From assembly GCA_902514945.1 (NCBI GenBank), contig CABXSO010000001.1:21175-85174 (forward strand): DNA of 64,000 nucleotides, read 5' to 3'. Positions 57,821 to 64,000 of this stretch are shown here, one piece after another (positions within the stretch are counted from its first letter, which is position 1; the number at the start of each line of letters is the position of its first letter). Under the pieces are notes generated by a model that searched no databases, had not been told where the DNA came from, and saw nothing but the letters and a program-made list of their open reading frames with translations. This DNA is from an uncultured Pelagibacteraceae bacterium. GTDB taxonomy: Bacteria; Pseudomonadota; Alphaproteobacteria; Pelagibacterales; Pelagibacteraceae. The translations under genes were made by a program, and so were the position numbers.

Positions 57821-58606
57821 TTATTTTTTTAAAATATTATGGAATACTAAAGCTAATAATATACTCAAGTTTATCAAGAGATATCCAATTGTGAAAAATA
57901 ATAGAACTTCAGGTAAGTAATTACGAGTATAAATCGAAATTAAAGAGAATGTTAACAGTATTATCTCGTTGATACCACATTGGGTAAATATATTTCTCCA
58001 ACAATAAAAGATTAAAGATCCAGTTTTTGATTTTTTTCTATAATTAAAACTTCTTTTAAATTGACAAGCTATGACTAGCCAGAAAAATGAATTATTATTA
58101 ATTTTTTTCGTATAAGGAAAATTAGTCAAAAAAGGTCTCAAAATATTAAATAAAGTTAAACTAAAAATAGTTAAAATCATTAAATTAAATTCTATTAAGT
58201 TATCTTTGTATAATCCAATAGATAAAGATGGAAATAATAGTATATAGAAAATATCAGAATTTATCCTCTCCAGTGTTGAGCCTAGACTAGAAATTGAATT
58301 TTGCAACCTGGCTAGTTCACCATCAATGTTATCTAATAATACCCATGAGCAAGCAATTAAAGATCCCATCAAATAATTTGAATTAGAAAAAAAATAAAAA
58401 CATAAAAATGATACTAAAATTGAAAAAATTGTAATTGTGTTAGGCTTTATCTCTATTTTATTTAAAAAATAATAAGAGAGAATTACAGATACTCTTCTAG
58501 AAAGAGTGGCAAGTAAGTATGGCTTTTCGTATCGAATTTTTTCAAATGGATAAATAATCTTTTGAATTTTTTTTGGAACTAATATTCCCAGGGGTTTTTC
58601 TCTCAT
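57821..58606 (-). CDS. CDP-alcohol phosphotransferase with altered active-site motif
   Basis: This 261-residue membrane protein with about six helices belongs to the CDP-alcohol phosphatidyltransferase family, which moves a phospho- or phosphono-alcohol from CMP to an acceptor. The motif DNIDGELARLQNSISSLG is intact for the first half: Asp92, Asp95, Gly96, Ala99, Arg100, Gly109. The next two acidic positions, normally D and D at +4 and +8 from Gly109, are Glu113 and Ser117, with an Asp at 118. In this cassette the likely donor is a CMP-activated phosphonate. It abuts the TylF-like gene and lies 51 bases upstream of the ATP-grasp gene. Confidence 0.85.
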   Translation of the reverse strand: MREKPLGILVPKKIQKIIYPFEKIRYEKPYLLATLSRRVSVILSYYFLNKIEIKPNTITIFSILVSFLCFYFFSNSNYLMGSLIACSWVLLDNIDGELARLQNSISSLGSTLERINSDIFYILLFPSLSIGLYKDNLIEFNLMILTIFSLTLFNILRPFLTNFPYTKKINNNSFFWLVIACQFKRSFNYRKKSKTGSLIFYCWRNIFTQCGINEIILLTFSLISIYTRNYLPEVLLFFTIGYLLINLSILLALVFHNILKK

Positions 58607-59293
58607 TTATTTTACTATATATGATGGCCTGTTGAAAAAAGGAAATTTAATAATCTTTTTATTTTTTTTTTTTAAAAATCTATTGATTGTATCTGTCTCG
58701 CCTTTATAAAAAGTTCCACCAGTTCCCACACCTTCATAATTATCAAAAAGAATTATGCCGCCTTTAATAACTTTATTATATAAGTTGTCAAGAACACATT
58801 GCGTTGTTTCGACAAAATCAATATCTACATTTAATAGTGCAATTTTAAGATTGGGATTTTTTTTTACGAAATTTGGAATAGTTTGCAATACATCGCCTTT
58901 TATAAGTTTAAAATTTTTTATTTTTTTTTTTTTAAAAATTTTTGTTAATTGATTAATCGCGATCGAACTTCCACCAGCCGTGTTAATCCAGTGTTTTCTC
59001 TGTTTTTTTTCATTTTTAAATTTTGTGTCTGGAAATTTATCACTAAAAACATCGAATGCTATGAGTTTATTGCTTTTTGATTTACCAATAAGTTCTCTTA
59101 ACATCGCGAATCTGGAGAGAGATGTTCCTTTAAAAACCCCACACTCAACGATTGATCCTTTATAATTTTTTATCTTTTTAAATATTTCATAATGAATTAA
59201 AAACTTTGACAATCTCTCATCATTCATAAATAAATTAAAATGCGTTTCTGCGTCATACATATTTTGTAAATTAAATTTAGGAAGTTTAATCAT
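58607..59293 (-). CDS. TylF/MycF-type O-methyltransferase
   Basis: This 228-residue SAM-dependent methyltransferase has motif I GSIVECGVFKGTSLSRFAMLREL, FDVFSDKFPDTKFKNEK, NFKLIKGDVLQTIPNF, IALLNVDIDFVETTQCVLDNLYNKVIKGGIILFDNY. This is the macrocin-O-methyltransferase (TylF) layout with the metal-binding D-D pair (DVD-DNY). Its start overlaps the nucleotidyltransferase end by 4 bases. It could methylate a sugar or the phosphonate-bearing moiety. Confidence 0.87.
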   Translation of the reverse strand: MIKLPKFNLQNMYDAETHFNLFMNDERLSKFLIHYEIFKKIKNYKGSIVECGVFKGTSLSRFAMLRELIGKSKSNKLIAFDVFSDKFPDTKFKNEKKQRKHWINTAGGSSIAINQLTKIFKKKKIKNFKLIKGDVLQTIPNFVKKNPNLKIALLNVDIDFVETTQCVLDNLYNKVIKGGIILFDNYEGVGTGGTFYKGETDTINRFLKKKNKKIIKFPFFNRPSYIVK

Positions 59294-60063
59294 TTTTTAA
59301 ATAAGGATTTTGCTTTAATATAATCCTGTTTTGTGTCAATTTCAATCCATCTTGAATTAATTGTTTTTTTATACTTGATATTATTAACTTTTAAAAATTC
59401 ATTCATAAAATGCTCCCAGTTAAGTTGAATATTTTCTTTTTTTTTTAAAAATTTTTTTAAACTAAAAATCATTTTTACTTTTATATCACTCTTTATCAGA
59501 ATTATTCCTATTGCTTCTCCAACAAAATTTAGTTTTTTAAGCTCCGATTTTTTAATTAATCTTTTGTCTATTGTTTTTCTTACAAATCCATATTTGTCTG
59601 CTAGTGCTTTAGCGCATTCAACGTTTGAAATTGAAGTTTTTCCAATCAGAAAAGATGAATGTGTGTTATGTTTTAAAAAACTCTTTAAAATATCACTCGA
59701 AAATACAAGATCTCCATCAAAAACCAGACTATTTCCATATGATTTTTCAAGCCCTTTTAAAAGGGAAAATGAATTTCCTTTTATTCTATACTCATTATTG
59801 TAAATAAATTTAAAATTAAAATAATTATCAAATTTTTTAATTTCTTTTTTTATTAATTTTTTTTTATATCCTAAAACTAGTACTACATCTTTAATTTTAA
59901 ATTTCTTTAAAATCTCTAAATTTCTATCAATTAAAGTTTGGTTATTAACTTTTAACAAACACTTTGGGTTTCTAGTAATATTTGAAATTCTTTTACCAAA
60001 ACCAGCTAACAAAAAAATTGCTGAAAGTTTATTTAGTTTTTTTTTTCTCTGTTTTTGATCCAT
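59290..60063 (-). CDS. Nucleotidyltransferase (LicC/PntC-like NTP transferase fold)
   Basis: This 257-residue enzyme has the NTP_transferase signature SAIFLLAGFGKRISNITRNPKCLLKVNNQTLIDRNLEIL at residues 13-50. It continues with IKDVVLVLGYKKKLI, NSFSLLKGLE, and SLVFDGDLVFSSDILKSFL, where the metal-binding Asp lies. The C-terminal SRWIEIDTKQDYIKAKSLF is typical of phosphocholine/aminoethylphosphonate cytidylyltransferases and sugar nucleotidyltransferases. In a pepM cassette, and next to a CDP-alcohol phosphotransferase gene, activation of a phosphonate as a CMP ester is the most natural reading. It overlaps the dioxygenase gene by 31 bases. Confidence 0.85.
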   Translation of the reverse strand: MDQKQRKKKLNKLSAIFLLAGFGKRISNITRNPKCLLKVNNQTLIDRNLEILKKFKIKDVVLVLGYKKKLIKKEIKKFDNYFNFKFIYNNEYRIKGNSFSLLKGLEKSYGNSLVFDGDLVFSSDILKSFLKHNTHSSFLIGKTSISNVECAKALADKYGFVRKTIDKRLIKKSELKKLNFVGEAIGIILIKSDIKVKMIFSLKKFLKKKENIQLNWEHFMNEFLKVNNIKYKKTINSRWIEIDTKQDYIKAKSLFKK

Positions 60064-60962
60064 ACTCTTATCATGGTTCTTTTTAATCTACTTTCCTTAT
60101 TCTTTATCTTAGCCAGGGGTAAAGCATCATAAGCGTCTGAAAAAGACGTTCTGCCATGAAGAACTTTGGAGTCAAGGTTAAATAAAACATCTCCTTTTTG
60201 CATTTTATATCTAAATTGAAATTTACTTGTTTCTAAAAGAGCATCTAATACATCAAGTGCATAAAGTTGTTTGGATGTTAGTTTTTTATTGGCCTTCATG
60301 TGTGCTGCTTCGAGATACGGTCTCAAATATCTAAACATTGGTTGATTAGTTTTATCATAAGTTAAAATTGGTGCTCTATACAATTCATCTGCAACTCCCC
60401 TTTTTTCCCAAAAAAAGTTTTTCTCAAGTATGCTTTTTGCTTCGGCAAAATTTAAGTTTAACTCTTTGTGGATGGTTTTTGAGTCAACCAATATTGTTTC
60501 CCCTCCTGCCTTAGAACTAGATAAGCATCCAAACATTAAATATTCCCAACCATTTGGTATATTAACGTTATCAGTATGAATACTTCCTCCTTCTCTTGTC
60601 TGGTGATATCTTGAGCCTTTATGCATTGATAGCTTTCTATCCCTATCGTAAACTTCTATGAGTTTATCTTTTGATGAATTTTGGATTAGTGTATCTCCAG
60701 CATACTCACACATAATTTCTAAAATTTTCTTTACTGTTTGTGCTGAGAATTTTCTCGCTTTATAACTTTTAGGATAAAGACAGATAATTAGTGCTCTAAT
60801 ATTTTTTTTAAAATCTAAAATTTTTTTGCAATTTAGTGTAAATTTTTTAAGCTCAGGAATTTCTTTATTGGCGTAAAATGTATTTTTTTTTTCAATATTT
60901 CTTAAAGTATTGAATAAATGCTTATTAATATATTTAAATTGTACAAATTTATTATTTTTCAT
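60033..60962 (-). CDS. TauD/TfdA-type Fe(II)/2-oxoglutarate dioxygenase
   Basis: This 309-residue dioxygenase has Fe ligands His129 and Asp131 (GSIHTDN) and His269 (VLHGRTSF), with the 2-oxoglutarate-binding arginine among Arg292/295/299 in SRLKRTMIRVW. GGETILVD and a polar loop lie between. TauD-family enzymes act on sulfonates, phosphonates (PhnY, FrbJ, DhpA) and amino acids. Set between the aminotransferase and nucleotidyltransferase genes of the pepM operon, it probably hydroxylates a phosphonate intermediate. It overlaps the aminotransferase end by 4 bases. It is not an HEPD/MpnS homologue. Confidence 0.85.
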   Translation of the reverse strand: MKNNKFVQFKYINKHLFNTLRNIEKKNTFYANKEIPELKKFTLNCKKILDFKKNIRALIICLYPKSYKARKFSAQTVKKILEIMCEYAGDTLIQNSSKDKLIEVYDRDRKLSMHKGSRYHQTREGGSIHTDNVNIPNGWEYLMFGCLSSSKAGGETILVDSKTIHKELNLNFAEAKSILEKNFFWEKRGVADELYRAPILTYDKTNQPMFRYLRPYLEAAHMKANKKLTSKQLYALDVLDALLETSKFQFRYKMQKGDVLFNLDSKVLHGRTSFSDAYDALPLAKIKNKESRLKRTMIRVWIKNREKKN

Positions 60963-61948
60963 TTTTTTAACAATTTTTTTTGAATTAATCCTTTAGCATT
61001 ATTCTTTAAATATGTTTCTCCAAGATGGCTGACTACACTGCCATTAATTTTTTTTCTAGATTCGTAAATAATAATATTTTTTTTCCTATTAAAATATTTT
61101 TTTTTTGAATAAGTGCATAAAAGTGGTTGATTTTCAAGGGGATAAACCAAATAATTTTTATTATCGTGCAAAAATTTTATTTTATTTTTTTTCACTGCTT
61201 GTTTAATTTTTCTATATTTTTTTAGTACATAATATAAGGAACCTATTGTATGGTATGGTCCAGTAAGTTTCTTTTCAATATGTGTATTTATATCCATGTA
61301 AAACGATCTAACTTTATTTTTCGGCTTAACTCTATATGCAACAAAAGCTGCACCTGTTAATCCAAATAACCCTTTACAAGAGCTAAATGTTGCGACTTCT
61401 GCATTATTGTGACCATCCTCCAAACCAATTGACCCAGTTGCATCAAGCATCAGATTTGCTGAACATCTTTTTTTTAACAATTTTAACTCATTTATTGGGA
61501 CTTTAAGGCCTATACTTGTTTCAACTGGAGAAGCGCATACCCAATCATAATTTTTTTTTAAATATCTAATTTTTTTCCAGGATATACTATCAATCTGTTT
61601 AATAATTTTAAAATTCGATTTAAGGAAATTTAAAATTTTATAAACTCTATCAGAATAATATCCCGTTCTGACAACCAATACTTTGCCTTTTACAAAATTT
61701 TGTAAAGCAATTTCAATCGCTAAGCTCCCAGAGCCTTGAAAGCAAGCAACATTTCTTAAGCCGCTTATTCTTCTTAAACTTTTAATTACTTCTGTCTCAA
61801 TTTTTTTATAATTACTATCCCCTCTTCCAAAGAAAGGTCCTAATCCTTCAATATTTTCCTCTAATAAACTTCCTGGTCCTGGAGTAAAGACTATTTTTTT
61901 ATTTTTTTCTAATACAAAATTTTTTATTGTTTTATTTGAAATTTTCAC
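60959..61948 (-). CDS. Class V aminotransferase (PhnW/phosphonate transaminase-like)
   Basis: This 329-residue PLP enzyme of fold type I contains FTPGPGSLLEENI near residue 21 and FGRGDSNYKKIETEV. It continues with VACFQGSGSLAIEIALQNF, SPVETSIGLKVPINELKLLKK, LMLDATGSIGLED and the PLP lysine Lys192 in FSSCKGLFGLTGAAF. This is the 2-aminoethylphosphonate:pyruvate transaminase/alanine-glyoxylate aminotransferase layout, slightly shorter than usual. It starts 3 bases after the pepM stop. Here it would act biosynthetically, aminating phosphonoacetaldehyde to 2-aminoethylphosphonate or phosphonopyruvate to phosphonoalanine. The sequence cannot decide which. Confidence 0.86.
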   Translation of the reverse strand: MKISNKTIKNFVLEKNKKIVFTPGPGSLLEENIEGLGPFFGRGDSNYKKIETEVIKSLRRISGLRNVACFQGSGSLAIEIALQNFVKGKVLVVRTGYYSDRVYKILNFLKSNFKIIKQIDSISWKKIRYLKKNYDWVCASPVETSIGLKVPINELKLLKKRCSANLMLDATGSIGLEDGHNNAEVATFSSCKGLFGLTGAAFVAYRVKPKNKVRSFYMDINTHIEKKLTGPYHTIGSLYYVLKKYRKIKQAVKKNKIKFLHDNKNYLVYPLENQPLLCTYSKKKYFNRKKNIIIYESRKKINGSVVSHLGETYLKNNAKGLIQKKLLKK

Positions 61949-61951
61949 GAC

Positions 61952-63256
61952 TTATTTAGTACCAGGGATTAATTCTAAAATATCTTTGATTTTAATGAGA
62001 TCTTTATCTGCCTCAAACGACCTACCATTTTCTAAAATAGATTTAGCTGTATTATACATTGCGGGATAAGCAGCTCTTAGCATTTGATTAGCATAAATTA
62101 CCAAGTTAAAACCATTTTCTATAAGCTCATCTTCAGTCACTTTATTATAAGTCGAGGGCACAGAAACTAAAGGAATTGATTTGTGTTTTTTTCTAAACTC
62201 TTTCGAAAATTGAAAAATTTCATCAGTTGTTTTTTGTCTACTATGTATCATTATTCCGTCAACACCAGCTTCGATGTAAGCATCTGCTCTAAAAAGAGCA
62301 TCTTTTACACCTTTTTCAAGTATTAGACTTTCTATTCTCGCTATTACCATAAAATGTTCGCTTATTCTTGATGAACGGCCTGCCTTTATTTTTTCTGAAA
62401 AAACTTTTACATCTTCTTGTTCTTGTTTTACCTCATTTCCAAATAGTGAATTTTTTTTAAGACCTTTTTTATCTTCAATTATCACAGCAGAAATACCTAA
62501 CCTCTCCATACTCTTTACATTCAATTGAAAATGTTCAACTTTTCCTCCTGTGTCAGCATCCATAATTAGTGGTTTTGTAGTGACATCAAATATATTATTG
62601 ATATTATTTAAGCGATTGTTTATTTCTAGTACTTCAATATCTGGCTTTCCTTGTGAGGTTGAGTCTGTTAGTGAACTTGACCAAAAACCGTCAAATTGGA
62701 TTAGCTTGTCATTTTTGTTAATTGAAATATTTTCTAATATCAAAGCTGACAATGGATTATGGGCTTCCATTATTCTTACAATTTTTTTTACGTTTAAAAG
62801 TCTTTTTAAAGATGATTTCCTCAAGTCAGTTGTGGTACCAATTATTTTTTCTTTTAACGATAAATGAGTTGAGGATACACCCTTTGTATATTCTATTTCG
62901 ATTAATTTCCCTCCATAACTCTTTAATGCCGCTATAGCTAAAGTTCTATATGGTGCCAAAGGACCTTCGATCCAATCAGATCCATGTATCATATAGTCGG
63001 GTTTATATTTTAAAATAGTTGGTGCGTAATCCCATTCTTGTTGTTCAAAAACTTTTGAAACCCCTTTAATGTTTTCAATTATTTCTTTTCTGTTCTGCCA
63101 ACTAAGATATGGAAGTCTTTTGTGTTCTGCTACGGCTTTATCGTTTAGTAATCCTATAATAACATCACCATACTTTCTTGCCTCTTTAATGATATTGACA
63201 TGACCATGGTGGAAAACATCAGCTGACATTCCAACGTATACAGTTTTTGAACTCAT
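61952..63256 (-). CDS. pepM: Phosphoenolpyruvate mutase fused to an N-terminal cytidylyltransferase domain
   Basis: This 434-residue fusion. Residues 1-135 form a nucleotidyltransferase of the CTP_transf_like fold, with VGMSADVFHHGHVNIIKEARKYGDVIIG (HHGH 16-19), the loop HGSDWIEGPLAPYR and GVSSTHLS. Residues 145-434 are PEP mutase, with FDGFWSSSLTDSTSQGKPDIEV, MDADTGG (233-238) and the diagnostic EDKKGLKKNS (261-270), matching the PepM consensus EDKxxxxxNS that separates it from lyases. PepM isomerises PEP to phosphonopyruvate, the first step in nearly all natural C-P synthesis. It is first in the minus-strand operon. Confidence 0.95.
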   Translation of the reverse strand: MSSKTVYVGMSADVFHHGHVNIIKEARKYGDVIIGLLNDKAVAEHKRLPYLSWQNRKEIIENIKGVSKVFEQQEWDYAPTILKYKPDYMIHGSDWIEGPLAPYRTLAIAALKSYGGKLIEIEYTKGVSSTHLSLKEKIIGTTTDLRKSSLKRLLNVKKIVRIMEAHNPLSALILENISINKNDKLIQFDGFWSSSLTDSTSQGKPDIEVLEINNRLNNINNIFDVTTKPLIMDADTGGKVEHFQLNVKSMERLGISAVIIEDKKGLKKNSLFGNEVKQEQEDVKVFSEKIKAGRSSRISEHFMVIARIESLILEKGVKDALFRADAYIEAGVDGIMIHSRQKTTDEIFQFSKEFRKKHKSIPLVSVPSTYNKVTEDELIENGFNLVIYANQMLRAAYPAMYNTAKSILENGRSFEADKDLIKIKDILELIPGTK

Positions 63257-63343
63257 AGATTTATAATTTTATCATAAATTTAAAGGGTTATATTCGATAA
63301 ATATTATTTTTAATTTATCTTAAGTCTTATATATCTAATTCAT

Positions 63344-64000
63344 ATGATTTCAATAACATTAAAAAAAGTTCTTTTTTCTTTAGTAAAAAAATACAATATT
63401 TTTTTATTTTTTTACAAATTTTTTTATAAGTCATTAAAAAAAAAAAATAATAAAATTTTTTTAATTTTAACGTTTTTATTAATTATATTTATAGAAATAA
63501 TTTTTGAAATAATAACACTTTTTAAATTTTCAAGAGCAGAAAAAGAAAGCCCCGATAAAGAGGAGCAAGATTTCACTGAACCTAGATCAACCACTTGTTT
63601 ACAATTAATAAACATGATTTTCAAAATTAAAATTAATAAATTAACAAGGTACCATTCTCGAAGAGAAGCCTTTATGGATATAGGTTGTGGATATGGTAAA
63701 GTAATTTTTTTTAATAAGATTTTTTTTAAAAAATTATATGGAATAGAAATAAACAAATCTGTCTTTAAAGAATTAAAACAGAACTTTCCTAATAACTCAA
63801 AAAAAATATCATTAATTAATGATAATTTTTTTTCAATTACGATACCTAAAGAAGTGGGCTTCTTCTATTTATTTTCTCCATTTAATTTAGATAAGCTTTA
63901 TACTAATCTGATAAATACTTTAATTGGACATAGCAAAACTTATGATAAAAAAATATTTGTTGTTCTTGCGAATAAGAGATGTTTAGAATTTTTTTTAGAA
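63344..64000 (+). CDS. SAM-dependent methyltransferase with N-terminal membrane anchor, partial
   Basis: The frame opens at ATG 63344 and runs 219 codons to the right edge with no stop. A strongly hydrophobic segment (IFLILTFLLIIFIEIIFEIITLF, residues about 38-60) follows a basic N-terminus. Residues 104-135 contain FMDIGCGYGKVIFF (SAM motif I) and LYGIEINKSVFKEL, and YLFSPFNLDKL lies in the motif IV place. Class I methyltransferase is secure; substrate unknown. It is divergent from pepM across 87 bases. Confidence 0.8.
   Translation, partial: MISITLKKVLFSLVKKYNIFLFFYKFFYKSLKKKNNKIFLILTFLLIIFIEIIFEIITLFKFSRAEKESPDKEEQDFTEPRSTTCLQLINMIFKIKINKLTRYHSRREAFMDIGCGYGKVIFFNKIFFKKLYGIEINKSVFKELKQNFPNNSKKISLINDNFFSITIPKEVGFFYLFSPFNLDKLYTNLINTLIGHSKTYDKKIFVVLANKRCLEFFLE

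Larger units (their letters stand above)
44704..64000. other. Hypervariable cell-surface glycan and phosphonate gene island (right end outside window)
   Basis: From the 5S gene to the right edge every recognisable gene is a glycosyltransferase, sugar- or lipid-modifying enzyme, methyltransferase or phosphonate-pathway enzyme. By eye, A/T content and poly-A/T runs are higher than in the housekeeping half. No transposase, integrase or tRNA is seen inside. The location beside a detached 5S corresponds to the known SAR11 hypervariable region between 23S and 5S. The last 15 or so genes of the minus strand from 63.26 kb to 49.97 kb are tightly packed and probably form one transcription unit. Confidence 0.8.

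Noticed and set aside
60033-60962. Dioxygenase as HEPD/methylphosphonate synthase (MpnS)
   Set aside because: It has the TauD-type HxD...H triad and the 2-oxoglutarate arginine region with a length of 309; MpnS/HEPD are of a different cupin type and length.
63424-63756. A 110-codon minus-strand open frame near the right edge
   Set aside because: It lies inside the plus-strand methyltransferase frame, which has a recognisable SAM motif; the antisense product has no family features.
44704-64000. Genomic island carried by a phage or transposon
   Set aside because: No integrase, transposase, phage gene, direct repeats or attachment site could be seen within the visible part; recombination between flanking conserved genes is more likely.

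Overview
This window is a very dense, strongly A/T-rich bacterial chromosome segment that I attribute to the SAR11 clade (Pelagibacterales, Candidatus Pelagibacter-like alphaproteobacterium). The reasons are the very low GC, gaps between genes that are mostly under 60 bases and never over about 160, many ATGA or TAATG start/stop overlaps, lysine-rich core proteins, an alphaproteobacterial gene order (glyQ-glyS-ppdK, dxs-ispA-xseB, tolQRAB-pal-cpoB, rpmJ beside a small aa3-oxidase subunit IV gene and split pntA), and a 5S rRNA gene detached from the other rRNAs beside a block of surface-polysaccharide genes. The last trait matches the hypervariable region known between 23S and 5S in SAR11 genomes. 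No 16S or 23S is visible here, so the assignment rests on these features together.

Region 1 (1-31.3 kb) is conserved housekeeping. The left edge cuts pyruvate phosphate dikinase, followed by glyS, glyQ and a small SppA-type peptidase (all minus). Then come polyprenyl diphosphate synthase, pdxH, aroC, dxs-ispA-xseB, sua5, an ABC exporter pair, tRNA-Arg(UCG), an RluA-family pseudouridine synthase, and rpoH. From 31.3 kb down to 15.6 kb every gene is on the minus strand: a DUF4164-like coiled-coil protein, zapA, 5-formyl-THF cyclo-ligase, a YmdB-type phosphoesterase, yebC, ruvC, tolQ, tolR, tolA, tolB, pal, an intrinsic terminator, cpoB, tilS, ftsH, folP, glmM, thiD and purA.

Region 2 (31.4-39.6 kb) is a plus-strand block for central carbon metabolism and translation: tkt, gap, pgk, class I aldolase, thiE, efp, an inositol-monophosphatase-family gene, rpmE, a DUF1013/TrcR-type regulator, rpsU (probably with an AUU start codon) and initiator tRNA-fMet. 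Together with ppdK it supplies much of the lower glycolytic/gluconeogenic route. An O-antigen-ligase-like gene follows the initiator tRNA.

Region 3 (40.8-44.7 kb, minus strand) holds a transaldolase-family gene, pntB, pntA2, pntA1, a 36-residue cytochrome oxidase subunit IV, rpmJ, and a lone 5S rRNA gene with what looks like its own promoter.

Region 4 (44.7-64 kb) is a variable cell-surface island: a methyltransferase/glycosyltransferase fusion, FkbM methyltransferases, a WecA-like initiating transferase, several GT2 and GT4 glycosyltransferases, a nucleotide-sugar epimerase and a PhyH-type dioxygenase. At its right end is a coherent phosphonate-synthesis cassette on the minus strand, starting at 63.26 kb: PEP mutase fused to an N-terminal cytidylyltransferase, a class V aminotransferase, a TauD-type dioxygenase, a second nucleotidyltransferase, a TylF-type methyltransferase, a CDP-alcohol phosphotransferase with an altered active-site motif, and a TupA-like ATP-grasp protein. 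These run on into glycosyltransferases. No phosphonopyruvate decarboxylase is visible. My reading is that the cassette makes a nucleotide-activated phosphonate that decorates a surface glycan or lipid. A membrane-anchored methyltransferase gene is cut by the right edge.
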